From contig CM029609.1 in NCBI GenBank assembly GCA_017311315.1, forward strand, positions 44,279,166 to 44,343,165: a stretch of DNA of 64,000 nt, written 5' to 3'. The notes under the pieces were generated by a model. The model ran no database searches. It worked only from the letters and a program-made list of their open reading frames with translations, and was not told where the DNA came from. The position numbers and the translations under genes are program-made. The DNA is from Dendrocalamus latiflorus (Eukaryota; Streptophyta; Magnoliopsida; Poales; Poaceae). Numbering within the stretch: position 1 is the first letter of the stretch; the number at the start of each line of letters is the position of its first letter. This document shows positions 12,421 through 25,400 of the stretch, piece after piece.

Positions 12421-13350
12421 AATATCTATAAACTTTGTTATATAGAATACGAGATAATGTGAAGAAGGAGTATAGAGAATTGGACTGTATCTCATACCGT
12501 AGTCAACAATAACATGATAAACATGGTATACTGTGTTGTAGAGAAACTATCTATAGAGACAATAAAAAAACAATATATTATATAAACTATCTTTAGCACT
12601 ATCTAACATGAAAATACCATAGACAACAGGTGTCTATACTATTGTATATACCGTAACTCGAGCGGGTGAGTCCACTGTAGCAGTAGATCCTAGAATACTG
12701 GGGTCGAAATATCGAAATGAGGGCAAGAGAGGGATGGAGTTCCCATTTCTCAGTTATCATAGCTGGATACTGCTATTTATTTAATCACTGTTTGGAATAC
12801 ATAATTTAAAAAACACTCTATAAAAAGTGAACTGTTTTATATAAAACTCTCAGTCTCCTATTTTCTAAATTTAGGCTTTACGCTGGCTAGGCCGGTTTGT
12901 ATCCTACACGAACCCGACGCATATCTGCTTTATTTCGTATGCAACACGGTACCGATAAATTTTCAATTATTGCAAATATGAGGATAGGATCGATTGATGC
13001 TTCGATACGGTGGTTCGAGATTGATGCTTTTTGGCTAACATTGCGTGGATAAGGCTACGGAATGGGCTTCGATTCGGCTACGACTTTTTAGCCTTATCGT
13101 CCATGCTATAGTGATTTGTTTTGATAGTTTTTTTTTAAAATAGGATCTATAAATTTATTGTAGTATGTATTATATTAACTTTAGCTGTATCGATTAAAAT
13201 TATATGTGATTATCTCTCTCTTCATAATCTCTTTCACAAACAGTTATAATTCAAATATCATAAGTCAGGATCTAAAATAACCCACCCAAAGTATAAATAA
13301 TTAACTGTTCTAGCTAGTATGACATACCTATCGAAATACCCTTCGAGAGT
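12421..13350. other. intergenic, AT-rich, no gene seen
   Basis: No coding potential, RNA gene or clear transposon end was found here. Short inverted motifs around 12490-12660 may be a decayed MITE, but the ends could not be defined. Confidence 0.4.
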
Positions 13351-13741
13351 AGGGCTGTAAACGAGCCGAGTTCGAGCAAGCCTAGCCTTCGAGCCGAGTT
13401 CGAGTTGGGATTCGAGTCTGGACTTAGGTTCGAGCTCGGTCTAAGCTCGAGTAGGCTAGAGTTCGTCTCGTTAAAGCTCGATAACAATTAAAATAATTTA
13501 TTATGCATTAATTTTCAACAATAAGAAAAGCTCGAGCTCGAATTTGACTCAAATAAACTCGGTAAGAGTTAATATGCATCACTATTTAAGCTCGAATCGA
13601 GACTCGCGAACTATTCGAACTCGGCTCAGTGAAGCTTACGAGCTCGAGTTCGGCTCGTTTAAAGTTCGAGCCGAGCTTAAATCGATCTAGAACGAATCGA
13701 TCTTGAATAACTCGCGAGGCTCGAGCTTTTTTTATAGCCTT
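13351..13741. mobile_element. MITE-like element rich in GAGCTCG motifs
   Basis: The ends AGGGCTGTAAA and (reverse complement) AAGGCTATAAA form a short imperfect inverted repeat. The interior consists of GAGCTCG, GAGCCGAG and TTCGAG repeats, a composition common in grass hAT-type non-autonomous elements. No clean 8-bp target duplication was found. Confidence 0.55.
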
Positions 13742-13965
13742 ATGGGAGAGAGTCTGACACTTTCAATGGTCAGTGTTGCACAGGTTTTCAGTTTGTACTC
13801 GACAGATTTTTGTGCATCACCAGCACTGGCTTACTTTTAATGCAGACCTAAAAATTCTATAACGAAATTCAACCGTACTTGTGCGATACCATAAAAGGCA
13901 ATGAGTACAATTGACAATACACACGCTATACGCATCAGTGGAGTGCTATTTGTCTTTAGTTTGTT

Positions 13966-14298
13966 ACTTTAGCAAAGTTGTATTTGACCAAGAAATTTTA
14001 TATGCACGCACACGTATAGCTGTTCGTCCATCAATTTTTTGTCATAATTTCTTGGAATTGTTCATTTTTCAAATGGAGGCTAGGTTGGCACCAAAACCCT
14101 TTTTTTTTAAGTCTCGGCACCAAAACCCAGACTTTAGCAAAGTTGTATTTGACCAAGAAATTTTATATGCACACACATGTATATATAGTTGTTCGTCCAT
14201 CAATTTTTTTGTCATAATTTCTTAGAATTGTGCATTTTTCAAATGGAGGCTAGGTGGGCACCAAAACCCTCTTTTTTTAAGTCTCGGCACCAAAACCC
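13966..14298. repeat. tandem duplication, 165-bp unit
   Basis: Unit 1 is 13966-14130 and unit 2 is 14131-14298. Both start ACTTTAGCAAAGTTG and end CTCGGCACCAAAACCC, with only scattered differences. No coding function is apparent. Confidence 0.93.
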
Positions 14299-14671
14299 GT
14301 TTCCTCTGCTACTTCTGGTACTTACTTGAATAAAACTAGATTAAAAATGTGTGAGTACATATTTTGTTGAGGCAGGATTCAAAACTCTTGGCCTCTCGTG
14401 CAGGTTACCAGTTTAACCATCCAGGTACACGTATGAGTGTAGCTAACATACATACGTGTCGAACATGTGTGGTTGGTAGGTCCTGTTCAATTCGGTTATA
14501 GCTAGTGATTTTTGGCTTTCGACTGAAATGGTACTGTAGAAGCCGTGACTGAAACTAGAGGTGTTCAATTCAGCTGTTGGATTTTGGTTTTTCGTTGAGC
14601 TGATTTGAGAAGCATTGTATTTGCCACTTTAACAAGCCATACAATGTACATTATAGGTAATGTGTGGGCAT

Positions 14672-15200
14672 TTACAATGTACATAATACAATAATTGAAA
14701 CTGTCATAATGCTACCTATGTTAAGCCACCAAGACGCTGCAATATGATCATGTATCATGTCCATATGGACATAGTCTGCACCATTTGCACCTTGTGGTAC
14801 ATCACCTTCCCTATGACCTGCATTTCTTGTATCTTGAACTTCTAGGTCAACAAAATCTATGCCAGGTAAATCACTATCCAAAATAAAGTTATACAACATC
14901 ATCATCGCAGCAATTATTGCCTTTTGCCTTTGGGCGTCATAGCTAAGAATGCTATCCAGTATACGCCACTTCACCTTCTACATGCCAAATGCATGCTCAA
15001 CGACGTCGCGAAGGGATAAGTGATGGAAGTTGAAGACCTCCTGCATCTCGGTGGGGTGATTACCATTTTGGAACGTACTCTACCAGATGGTACATTTGGT
15101 TTCGATACAGAGCTAGATACCCTGACCTGTTTGCATACCTCGAGTCTATGGTATAGTACTTGTCTGCAAGTACCTATTTATAGCCTAATGGTGAGATGTT
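14672..15200 (-). pseudogene. PIF/Harbinger-type transposase remnant
   Basis: On the minus strand the translation contains DSRYANRSGYLALYRN, then RDVVEHAFGM, then a stop, then KVKWRILDSILSY and IIAAMMMLYNFILD. This order matches the C-terminal half of plant Harbinger DDE nucleases, which show D-x-GY...YR, R-x-x-VE-x-x-FG and A-x-x-x-L-HN-F-I. The frame changes between the first and second blocks and a stop follows GM, so the gene is dead. No terminal inverted repeats could be paired with it. Confidence 0.7.
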
Positions 15201-15495
15201 CATCATTGGTCAAGACTTTCTAGGCCCAGATTTCTGAACGCTAACAGTTTATCTCCTATGAGATACAAGGGAAAAAGAAAAAGAAGTGCTTTTTTTTCGC
15301 AATGAGAAACTTCCACGAGATATTCTCTCGATCTGTTAATTTGAGGTTTTCTCTCAGCTGATTAAGCCCATCGGATCGAATTGTTGAACATTCTTGGGAG
15401 ACCAGATCAAATAATTAAAAACTGTCTCCGCGCCATTTACGATACCTAAGGACGGAGTCCTCGCGGACTAAACAGCACAGCCACCTTGATTCTTG

Positions 15496-15506
15496 CTATA
15501 TATACG
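15496..15506 (+). promoter_or_regulatory. TATA box of the subtilisin-like protease gene
   Basis: CTATATATACG lies 60-70 bp upstream of the chosen ATG at 15566, a spacing consistent with a short plant 5' leader. Positions 15201-15495 show nothing else definable. Confidence 0.65.
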
Positions 15507-15565
15507 CGTATATCATGCGTCCCTGCTCTCCCTGAACTCCGAAGAGATTGTGGTTTCTCGCGTCC

Positions 15566-18500
15566 ATGGCGGCCGCAAGAGCTAGTGCCGGATCCATGGC
15601 TCCCCTCGCAGCGGTCGTCGTCTTCATCCTCTGCGCTCTGCTCCTGGCTCGTCCTGCCGTTGCCGCCGAGAAGCAGTCCTACGTCGTGTACCTCGGGGAG
15701 CACGCCCATGGCGCTCGGCTGGACGCCCACGCCGCCGCGGACTTGCAGGCGCTCGAGAGCAAGGCCGCCGACTCGCACTACGACCTCCTCGCCGCCGTCC
15801 TCGGAGAGTAAGCGACCAACCAATTCATGAACCAATCAAACAAACACGTATGTGATTCAAAGAGACTGTTGTAACCGCGTAAATCGCAATGCAGCAAGGA
15901 GAAGGCGCGGGAGGCGATCTTCTACTCGTACACCAAGCACATCAACGGCTTCGCCGCCAACCTCGACGACGCCGCCGCCGCCGATATCGCAAGTGAGGCC
16001 CTGCCCTGCCCGCCGGTGACCGCTTCTTGGTTTCGATTCGTTCTGAGAACTGTCGATTAATTCCTCTGTGCTTCAGGGCGACCCGGCGTTGTGTCGGTGT
16101 TCCCGAGCAGAGGGCACAGGCTGCACACGACGCGGTCGTGGCAGTTCCTCGGGCTCGCCGGGCCCGACGGCGCGCCGCGCGGCGCGGCGTGGCGGAAGGC
16201 GAGGTTCGGCGAGGGCACCATCATCGGCAACCTCGACACCGGTAAGCCAGCCACTCCCATGCCGCAGCCATCGTTTTCGCAGCAGCAGTCGCCGATCAGA
16301 TTCTACTAGCAGCTGGTTGCTGCGTCGTACACTTCGCTAATCACTCCTCACCTTCGCACCAAACCACCTTTCTTTTCACCTTTCTGAGGCTAATGATGGC
16401 ACATCTTTCTTGTGGGATTATTATCTGGTTGACTTAATCGGGGCGCAATGTGTAGCGCCCGTAGTACACTAGTACTAACAAAAATAGAATCTGAGTTTCT
16501 TTGTGTTGATATGACAAGAAAGTATCTGACGGTAACTGGCCGGTTATAACGGATTCTAGATAATTTTGTAATGATGTAAAAAATGTAGTTTTTCAGATAC
16601 GAATTCTGGATAACTTTGTAATTAATGGCATACGGAACATTATAGCATTCAAGTAATTTTTTAGGTTATATAAAATGAATTGGTGGGTGAGTAACCGGCC
16701 AAGAACCGATGGTAACTGTCTATAATTGAGTTAAAAACTTCAAATATACTACTATTTTTTTCTGTGCAAAATGCAACCTGCCCAGTATTTTTACCAATGT
16801 ATTCCTGCTAGGCATATGAAAACCGGAGCTAAGCTGTCAGAACATTCTCCTGTCCGAGATACATACATACTCAACAAATGATTAGTTCATTAACTACATG
16901 GTTTAGCACCTAAACATCTGTCTTTATAACAAAAAGGATGCCGTACACGCACATGCTCTATCTGATTAAGAAACATGAAGTCACAGTGCTGTTGACTTCG
17001 CCCATTAACTAATCTATCCATCAAGTCTTTGACAGATGAGTATAGTAGTATAGTTAGGACCATTCAATGATTCGGCATGGTGATAGATAGTGGCTTCCTA
17101 TCTGTACTACAAGCAATGCAATATTGCAACCACACTACCGCATATTCTTCCATACTTTTTCTCCATGCTTTTTGCTCTGGGGACCCTTGGCTGGTGAACA
17201 CATCAGAATTCAGAAATTTCAGATGCAGCCAAAGGCTTGGTAATTGCCTGCACAAGCAGGAATTCAAGAGACTGTTCAGTGATCACTGACTCACTGTGCC
17301 TGAATCCTGATCTTGCTTTTTTTTCCCTCTCTCCAATTGAGTTGAATTCTATGCATGGTGTTGTTTGATCTGTACTCTTGTGTGGAACTTAGCATGCTTT
17401 GTTTTGTCTCCGTGTGCCTGTGGATGTGAAGGGGTGTGGCCAGAATCACAGAGCTTTAGGGACGATGGCCTGGGACCAGTTCCATCACAGTGGAAAGGAA
17501 CATGCCAGAAAGGCCAAGATGATAAGTTCTCTTGCAACAGGTAATTTTCTGACTACAATGCACACAGTAAAATGGGGTTATATATATGTAGATATTCCTT
17601 TTCTTGATGCATGCATTGTGCTCTTCATTAATCTTCCACTTTGGCTAAGTTGCAACCACCTGGCTCTGGCTTCCTATCAAATAAGTATGTTCAATTGGAG
17701 CAATGTTTCTCGTTAAAGAAGTTTTGCAGATCCATGCTGGGAGGATGTGCAGTTTGTGTGATGCCAAAAGTTGATATGCTTGCTTTTGTATAGTGTAGCA
17801 CTACCATTTTGCGATTGAAGGTTGAGACCACCACGATGCATATGCATGACTGAGACTGAGACCACCACCAGTTTATGCCTAGGATCAAGTGGCAATGATA
17901 GGCATGCATGCAAGATGATCCATCTTGAATCTTGATCCCACTGAACGGTGACATGACACCGAACGGTGGTGTGTCTCAACCGTAGTTTTCAGAAAAATTT
18001 CAGCCAGAAAAGAAAACTTGCGCACCTTTATCTGAATATTTACCAGAGTACTCTGATGTGCCTGTACCAATGCACAACAGGAAAAACAAAAAGAAAAGAA
18101 AATTAGAATATCCTTTCGAATGAAAATAGGTTCTGTTTTTTAGCATGAAACAAAATAGGTCCTACTCACTAGCCTTTTAGTCTTGGCCTTGGAAAGTATC
18201 GTTCTTTAGCATTGGCAAAGGAAAAGAACTGCACTGAATAATGTGATACATCAGACACTTTTCAAGAATTCCATTAAAAAGTCACTTTAGGTTAAGTAAT
18301 GCCCGCATCTAAGAGAAAAAGAAGAAAATGACACTTCTTTTTTTCTTTTCAAATGAGATAACATACTTTTGTAAATATGCCCAATAATGTATAAAAGGTG
18401 TGTTACAACATTCTCCATAAAAGTTTTTCTTTTCGCAGTAGGGAAAATTTTAGTATTTTTTTCTGAAAATAAACACACTGACATCCTTTGTGTTCCTCCA

Positions 18501-21420
18501 TACAGAATTCTTTTTCTAAATCAAAGCAATTGATCCATACAAAAGAGTACTTGTATTTCACAATTTCTACAATAATCTAGAGCTAATTTTAGTGATGGAA
18601 TTCTTTGCTACTTCTTGACATCTTGTAGTTTCAATAAAATTTTCAGGAATAGGTTCATCTGAATTTTCTCAGTCAAGATGCAATGTCATTGTACATGAAT
18701 AGTGGCTCACTGGTTCTCACTTCCTAGTGGGCTTGCATTTCGGCAATGTCATCTCTTATATTGAAGTTGTCTACTCTTTCGGATGCATCTTTAGCAGGAA
18801 AAGCGTAGAGACAGTAGCAAGTACCAGCATCTGCATCAACAGATCCAGAGCCCTCTTTGGAAGGCTTTGCCCTGAAAATAAACGCTTTTCTGCCTTGAAT
18901 CCTTTTCTTTTCTGAAAAGAAGTTTTTCCAATGTTCAGACCAGATATTATCCATCATTTTCAAAACCAAAAAACGAAGAGAAGTTCTCCGCATATTGTTC
19001 CTCACATGATTTCCAAATGGTCAGCTGCTTTTTTACTAAAACCATAATATGTGGCATATAATGACGTCATGCATCTTGCTAAACTCAATTACTTGTATGA
19101 ATATTTATGTACTAGATGTATAGGTAAACTCTGTAAGAGCTGTACTTAGATAAATCTATCTACCATTCTCCCTATTTTGGGCATATACATACTTGCATGC
19201 TGCATTTTATCCTCCCAAATGTCACAGATTTTTAAGTGTTCATACTTTTGTAATTATGAAATTATAATTTTATACACCAGATGATGAATCATTTACAAGC
19301 ATAAATATGAACACAACAAAGATGATTTGTTTTTTTAAAAAAAATTGGCGCGCAGGAAGCTGATTGGCGCGCGCTACTTCAACAAGGGCTACGCGTCGGC
19401 GGTGGGCGTGTTCAACACCAGCCTGTTCAACACGCCGCGCGACAGCGAAGGTCACGGCACGCACACGCTGTCAACGGCCGGCGGCTCGGCGGTGGCCGGC
19501 GCGAGCGTGTTCGGGAATGGCAACGGCACGGCCAGCGGCGGCTCCCCGCGCGCGCGCGTGGCCGCGTACCGCGTGTGCTACACCCCGGTCAACGGCAGCG
19601 AGTGCTTCGACGCGGACATCCTCGCCGCCTTCGACGCCGCCATCGCCGACGGCGTGCACGTGCTGTCCGTCTCCCTCGGTGGCGACCCGGGCGACTACTT
19701 CAACGACGGCCTCTCCATCGGGTCCTTCCACGCCGTCCGCCGCGGCATCGCCGTGGTCTGTTCCGCCGGAAACTCGGGCCCCAAGCCCGGGTCCGTCTCC
19801 AACGTCGCGCCATGGATCTTCACCGCCGGCGCCAGCACCATGGACCGCGAGTTCCCGTCCTACGTCGTCTTCGACCACACGAAGATTAAGGCATGAGAAT
19901 TCTCCCCTCCTTTCTTGCCAAGATCGACAATCTTGCAACACTTCATAATTTCTTGAAATTAACAGTTTTTCGCGATGTATTTCTTGATCCATGCAGGGGC
20001 AGAGCCTTTCGGTGACGGGGCTCTCGGAAAAGAGCTTCTACCCCATGATCGACTCCGCGCAAGCTGCAGCTCCCAACGGAACGCAAGACGAGGCGTACGT
20101 AGCAATCTCTAAACGATTAACTAATTATTCGACTAATTAGCGTGCGTTATTGCGATGCCATTACCGGCTTAATCACGTATTAGTGAGTGATTAATGTGTT
20201 GTGTACTGTGACTGCAGGCAGCTGTGCTTCATGGGGTCGCTTGACCCGGAGAAGGTGAAGGGGAAGATCGTGGTGTGCCTGCGAGGGGTGAACCCGCGTG
20301 TGGAGAAGGGTGAGGCGGTGCGGCAGGCCGGCGGCGTCGGGATGGTGCTCGCGAACGACGCCAGCACCGGCAACGATATCATCGCCGACGCGCACGTCCT
20401 CCCGGCCACGCACATCAAGTTCCGCGACGGCCTCCTCCTCTTCTCCTACCTCAAGTCCACCAAGTAAGCAAACCAAACATTCCACACGATGCCATTGCAT
20501 GTTCTTGTGAGATGTCATGAGCTGACGAGCGTGGGATGCGATCAAGGACTCCGTCCGGGTTCATCACGAAGCCGGCGACGAACCTGGCAACGAAGCCGGC
20601 GCCGTTCATGGCCTCGTTCTCGTCGCAGGGGCCCAACACGGTCAACCCGGAGATCCTCAAGCCAGACATCACAGCGCCGGGGGTGAGCGTGATCGCGGCC
20701 TGGACGCGCGCCAACTCGCCCACGGACCTCGCCTTCGACCAGCGGCGCGTCGCCTTCAACTCCGAGTCTGGCACCTCCATGTCGTGCCCGCACGTCGCCG
20801 GCATTGTCGGGCTCCTCCGGACGCTGCACCCGGAGTGGAGCCCCGCGGCGGTCAGGTCGGCCATCATGACCACCGCGATCGACGTGGACAACAAGGGCGA
20901 GGCGATCCTCAACTCGTCCTTCGTGCCGGCGAGCCCGTTCAGCTACGGCGCGGGCCACGTCTGGCCGAGCCGCGCCATGAACCCGGGCCTCGTCTACGAC
21001 CTCTCCCCCGACGACTACCTCCGCTTCCTCTGCGCGCTCCGCTACAACGCCACCATCATGACCATGTTCAACGGCGCGCCGTACAAGTGCCCCACCGAGG
21101 CGCCCAAGATCCAAGACCTCAACTACCCGTCCATCACCGTCGTCAACCTCACCGCCGCCGCGACGACGGTCAAGCGCACGGTGAAGAACGTCGGCCGGCC
21201 AGGCAAGTACAAGGCCTTCGTCAGCGAGCCGGCCGGCGTGCGCGTGACGGTGAGCCCCGAGGTGCTCGAGTTCGGCCGGAAGGGGGAGGAGAAATCCTTC
21301 GAGGTGAGGTTCCAGGCCAAGAACGCCACACTGGCCAAGGACTACGCGTTTGGCGCGCTCGTTTGGACGAACGGGAAGCAGTTTGTCAAGAGCCCTCTCG
21401 TTGTGAAGACATTGGCATGA
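15566..21420 (+). CDS. subtilisin-like serine protease (subtilase, SBT5-like), 8 exons, 788 aa
   Basis: Secreted peptidase S8 of the plant subtilase family, expected to act in the cell wall or apoplast. Exons: 15566-15807, 15895-15992, 16077-16241, 17432-17540, 19356-19890, 19997-20094, 20218-20463, 20547-21420; these total 2367 nt and the frame closes throughout. Residues 1-34 form a signal peptide (hydrophobic core VVVFILCALLLA). The I9 propeptide runs from about 38 to 128, and mature cleavage is likely near HTTRSW (130-135). The catalytic residues are present: Asp167 (GNLDTG), His238 (GHGTHT), Asn344 (SAGNSGP) and Ser575 (GTSMSCPH). A PA insert (about 384-480, GKIVVCLRG) and a C-terminal fibronectin-III-like domain follow. 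Intron 5 (19891-19996) uses a GC donor; all other introns are GT-AG. The proximal ATG in a GC-rich context was chosen because it begins the signal peptide. The gene looks intact. Closest resemblance is to SBT5.3/AIR3-type subtilases (family knowledge); the physiological substrate is unknown. Confidence 0.95.
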
Positions 21421-21693
21421 AGAACTGGATAGTTTCAGGCTTGGATTGCTTAGGGTTTGATTAGTTTAGGAACAAATTGTAGAGAGAAACAAAGACACGT
21501 TTGTTTGATTTGTTAGGAAGGGAGGCTACGCATTTTGGCCTCTGAATTAATAAGCAAAATAAGTGATTAGCTGTTTCAGAATGGCTGCACCTTTTTCTCG
21601 TGTTGGTTGCTCTCAGAGTGCTTAGCAAGCCGAAGACAGCTACACATACGCATTAGATATGACCATTAGTACTGTAATACAACCTAATCGGGA

Positions 21694-21889
21694 CTCTCTC
21701 CGTCCAAAATTATATAGCCTATTTTTTAAATGGTCTTGTTCATAAATACAGGACATGACATATGTATTATTCTCTTCGTACATGTGTTGAATATAATACT
21801 TAGATATAATAATTAGGAATAGTCATTTTCAATATCTATAGTCTATTTGCATGATAAAATACACTATATTTTTTATTTTCAGACAGAAG
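21694..21889. mobile_element. possible Stowaway-like MITE in the protease 3' flank
   Basis: The left end CTCTCTCCGTCCAAAATTAT resembles the common grass Stowaway end (CTCCCTCCGTCC). The right end in reverse complement reads CCTTCTGTCTGAAAATA, an imperfect match. No clean TA duplication was found. Positions 21890-22406 are otherwise non-coding flank between two convergent genes. Confidence 0.45.
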
Positions 21890-22406
21890 GATTATATCAC
21901 TTGTATGATATTAGTCAGTTCCAACAACAGCTTAGGGGGGATCGGAAGAACAGATGCTCAATGATCTCTTGCAAGCCCCTACTACGCTCAGGAATGAGAA
22001 TATACCATGCATCCTCAGATTTGCAGCCTTACCAAAAAAACCTACATATAGCAGAAGCAACAGTAAGCATTTTCTAACACCATTCTTGTTTTGCAATTGA
22101 TTTGATATAGCTGCCAGTTTTATTTGTTCTCGCTAATTCACAGCACTGGCAAATAAATGAAATTGAAAAGCGTAAACAATCTTCACATTTTTGTCTGCAT
22201 TGAGGTGTCATCGGTCTGTGTATCAGGTAATGAAAGCAAGAACAATCTCTCAGGGAAGAGAGAGTACGAATCATCTCTAAACCAAGCCTGTATTGGGCAA
22301 ACAAAAGTTCTAAGTTCTCAAAGGGAAGATATCTCCTTGATCACTCTGTATAAATGCCCAACCCTGGGAAGGGTTGCGCACATAGAAAAGGCTGCTCTCA
22401 AAACTC

Positions 22407-25400
22407 TTAACCACCAAACAAGAATGCAGCAGCCTGCTCCTCATTCCCGTTAAACAACTTGAGTGCTTGTATTACAGATGCTCGGTCGAACCCAAGCTCC
22501 ACGAGTTTTGTGACTTTTGCTTCAAAATCTCCTCCCTGGTAAGAGTTTTCAGAAACGGTTAGGATCAATATAATTCACAGAGACTTGAGAAATCAAACGT
22601 ACAAGGGTCCAAAGAAGTGATTTTTAACTCTACCTGTGGAGGATTCACAGCTGGAGCTCCTACAAAGAAAATAAAAGATAACGGTTTTTAATTAGCTCTT
22701 GATTATCAGAGGGTCGTAGAACTACTAGAGCAAAAGCAAACTAACCAGTAGGAGGGGTTCGTGGTGGCACATCAGGTGTCCTCTCCCGTGCCCTTGACGA
22801 TTCCTGGATAATATAAAGTAAATAAAGATATGCCGATGATGCATATCACATTTAAGAAAATCCAAAGCTACATCACACAAAAGCAGTGATTTTGCTTACT
22901 CCAGCAGCTCCTTGGATGAGAGATGGCTTTGATAATTTCTCTTCATCACGTATATGTGAAGGGATGTCTTTCTCTGAAGTTACGAAATTATACTGATTAG
23001 AGCTGAAACTTACAAAAATGTTGTAGATAACCAGATGAAAATCTAGGAAACTTCTTCAATACTGGGAAGCAACTAATATCATCTTAACTTCTTCAATAAC
23101 CCATTTCAGTAGACCACCATCAAAAACTACAGCTAGAACAAAATATGAAATAGGTGCTCGGTACTAAGCCAAACCTTGTAAGAAGGGCACCGAAACCTCA
23201 CCACCTCCTACTCTAAGAACATTGTCCTTTAGGTCAATTATGCACTGTGCAAGATAACAAAAATCGTCATTATGGGGTGTAATCACAATAGAGTTAGATG
23301 CAATGACTTGTTCAAAACATTAGTCATGCAATTACCTGATGTTTCCGCAGCATATCAAGCCCAAAAAGGAATTCCATATTGGGAGCGTCCAATACTGTGA
23401 AAGAGCAAGGATAGAAAACGTGGCCTATCTGTCCAAACATGAGCTATTAGTCAATGCACTGTGAACTACTTAATTAATTAGTATGATATAATGTATCCAA
23501 AATTCCATAACCATCCAAATTTGTAGAGAAACAAGAAGAACTGAAATTTTGGCATTCAGTTTTAAGAAAACACTAAAGGCTCTGGTTCTAATTAGCAGCC
23601 TCCACATGGTTTCAATGAAACATGGACAAAATGTTCTAGAACAACTAATTTCATGCTTTTTTAGCAGATGCTAAATTTCGTAACATATGGATAGTGTCTG
23701 TTTTTTCTGAATTATATAATACTAATTCAGATTGTGAATGTGACAAATGACTCAAATAACATTGCAGCATGTCCAAAGTCATGGTGAAGAAAAAGTACCA
23801 TTCATAAAAGGACCGTAAAATCAGTGACATTGGTATAGCAATTAGCCATTAAATGTACCTTTATTGGGGCTACATGTATTCTTCCAATTATCTCCGATTG
23901 ACCAACTCCAATAGCAACCCCTTTGTAACGCTGATCAAGTAGCCTCAACAACCTGACATATGATAGTCCTATATAAGATTGGATGTATTTATAATTTGCA
24001 AAATATGGCACGGTGTACATTTCAGTCGAGTGTCAAGAGATAATGATTTATTTTCTCCTGTTTGATAAAATCGTAAAATTCTGCTTTACTTAAACTAAGC
24101 TATTTAATATTTCTTCCTTTTCATGCAGAATTATCAAATAAACTGCAGTATTACAGATATGAAAGGCTAAACAGTTCCAATCTACCAGCATTTTAATTTA
24201 TAATCATACCCGCAACGTTCAGCACAGCTTTTTGATATGATAGTTGACTGTGCTCCACTGTCCACAAAGGCCTGGAGATGAAAGGAAAGTTAAGACCATA
24301 TATATCCAAAACAATCAGCGGGAAGCAATCAAACATTGCATAAACCCCATTTATTGCAAATTATCCTAGAAAGAGAACACATAGCAAGGGGAAAAAACTT
24401 CGTGAAAAACACCATTGGGGTAGATAGTACTGTTCCCAAGTACAAAATTTAGATTCTGTTATTATTATTTTGCCAGGAATTATGCAATAGACATTGATAC
24501 TCGATAGGAATTTCCAACAAAGTATATACAAGTTCTCCTATGATTAGGAAATTTCATAAGAAAATGATGTTTTAAGTACAGACAATGCTCAGTTGTTCAC
24601 CACGTTTATTATATAGGAATAGATACATGAACTAATTTAATACCTTCAATGGTATTCCATTGACTTCCATATCCACATACAGCATAACCTGAAATCAGAA
24701 TGCTGATTGATTAACAAGGACTACAAAACATAGCACATGAATAGGAGCATACTCAGTGTTCAACATACCACTCGAGCAAATGCTTCAGGATTATGCTCTA
24801 AGGCAGCCTCCCAGTTTTCATCAATGCTTTTCTGAATATCACAATTGACAAGTAATCAGAATATCAGCTGTCTAACTGAATAAATTCTAAAGAGGTGAAC
24901 AGGAAAAATGTATAAATCACAGTGAAGACAGAAAAAAGCTTTTGACATGCTCATAACATTATATTAAAAAAATGTCATGGTAACAATTCAATATTATCCA
25001 ACCGTGACAGCTAGCAGAAGTTATATGCCCAAACATAGAAATTCCTCTTATGGGCTCACCATCCTGCTTCTCCATTGTTTTAGCTCACTTGTTTATTCCT
25101 ATTTTTGTAATACACATTCTTTAGGTCTCCTTAATCAATAGTTGGTCATGCAATGATGTTTATGATATTTCATATTTCACATTAGCTAGTGATATATTAA
25201 AAGAAACATTGTCATAAACGGTCAACAGGTGTTATCCTGACAAAATTGATGCATACCTGCCGAATTGCAGCTTCAATTTTCTTCTGAGCTTCAACATCAA
25301 AAGGATCAGCATACATTAAAGCCTGAAAAAATCATGTTAATAATGACTTGGCCTACTATTATTAAACAAATTAGCAAAATAGCACAGCCAAGAAAGGGAA

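Noticed and set aside
12486..12660. Possible small MITE with TATA-rich inverted motifs
   Set aside because: Neither clear inverted ends nor a target duplication could be established.
14380..14440. tRNA-like string with GGATTCAAA and CCATCCAGG
   Set aside because: No cloverleaf could be drawn and the A box is absent.
19471..19992. Minus-strand frame of 173 codons
   Set aside because: Antisense shadow of the GC-rich subtilase exon 5.
20542..21114. Minus-strand frame of 190 codons
   Set aside because: Antisense shadow of subtilase exon 8, which carries the catalytic serine.
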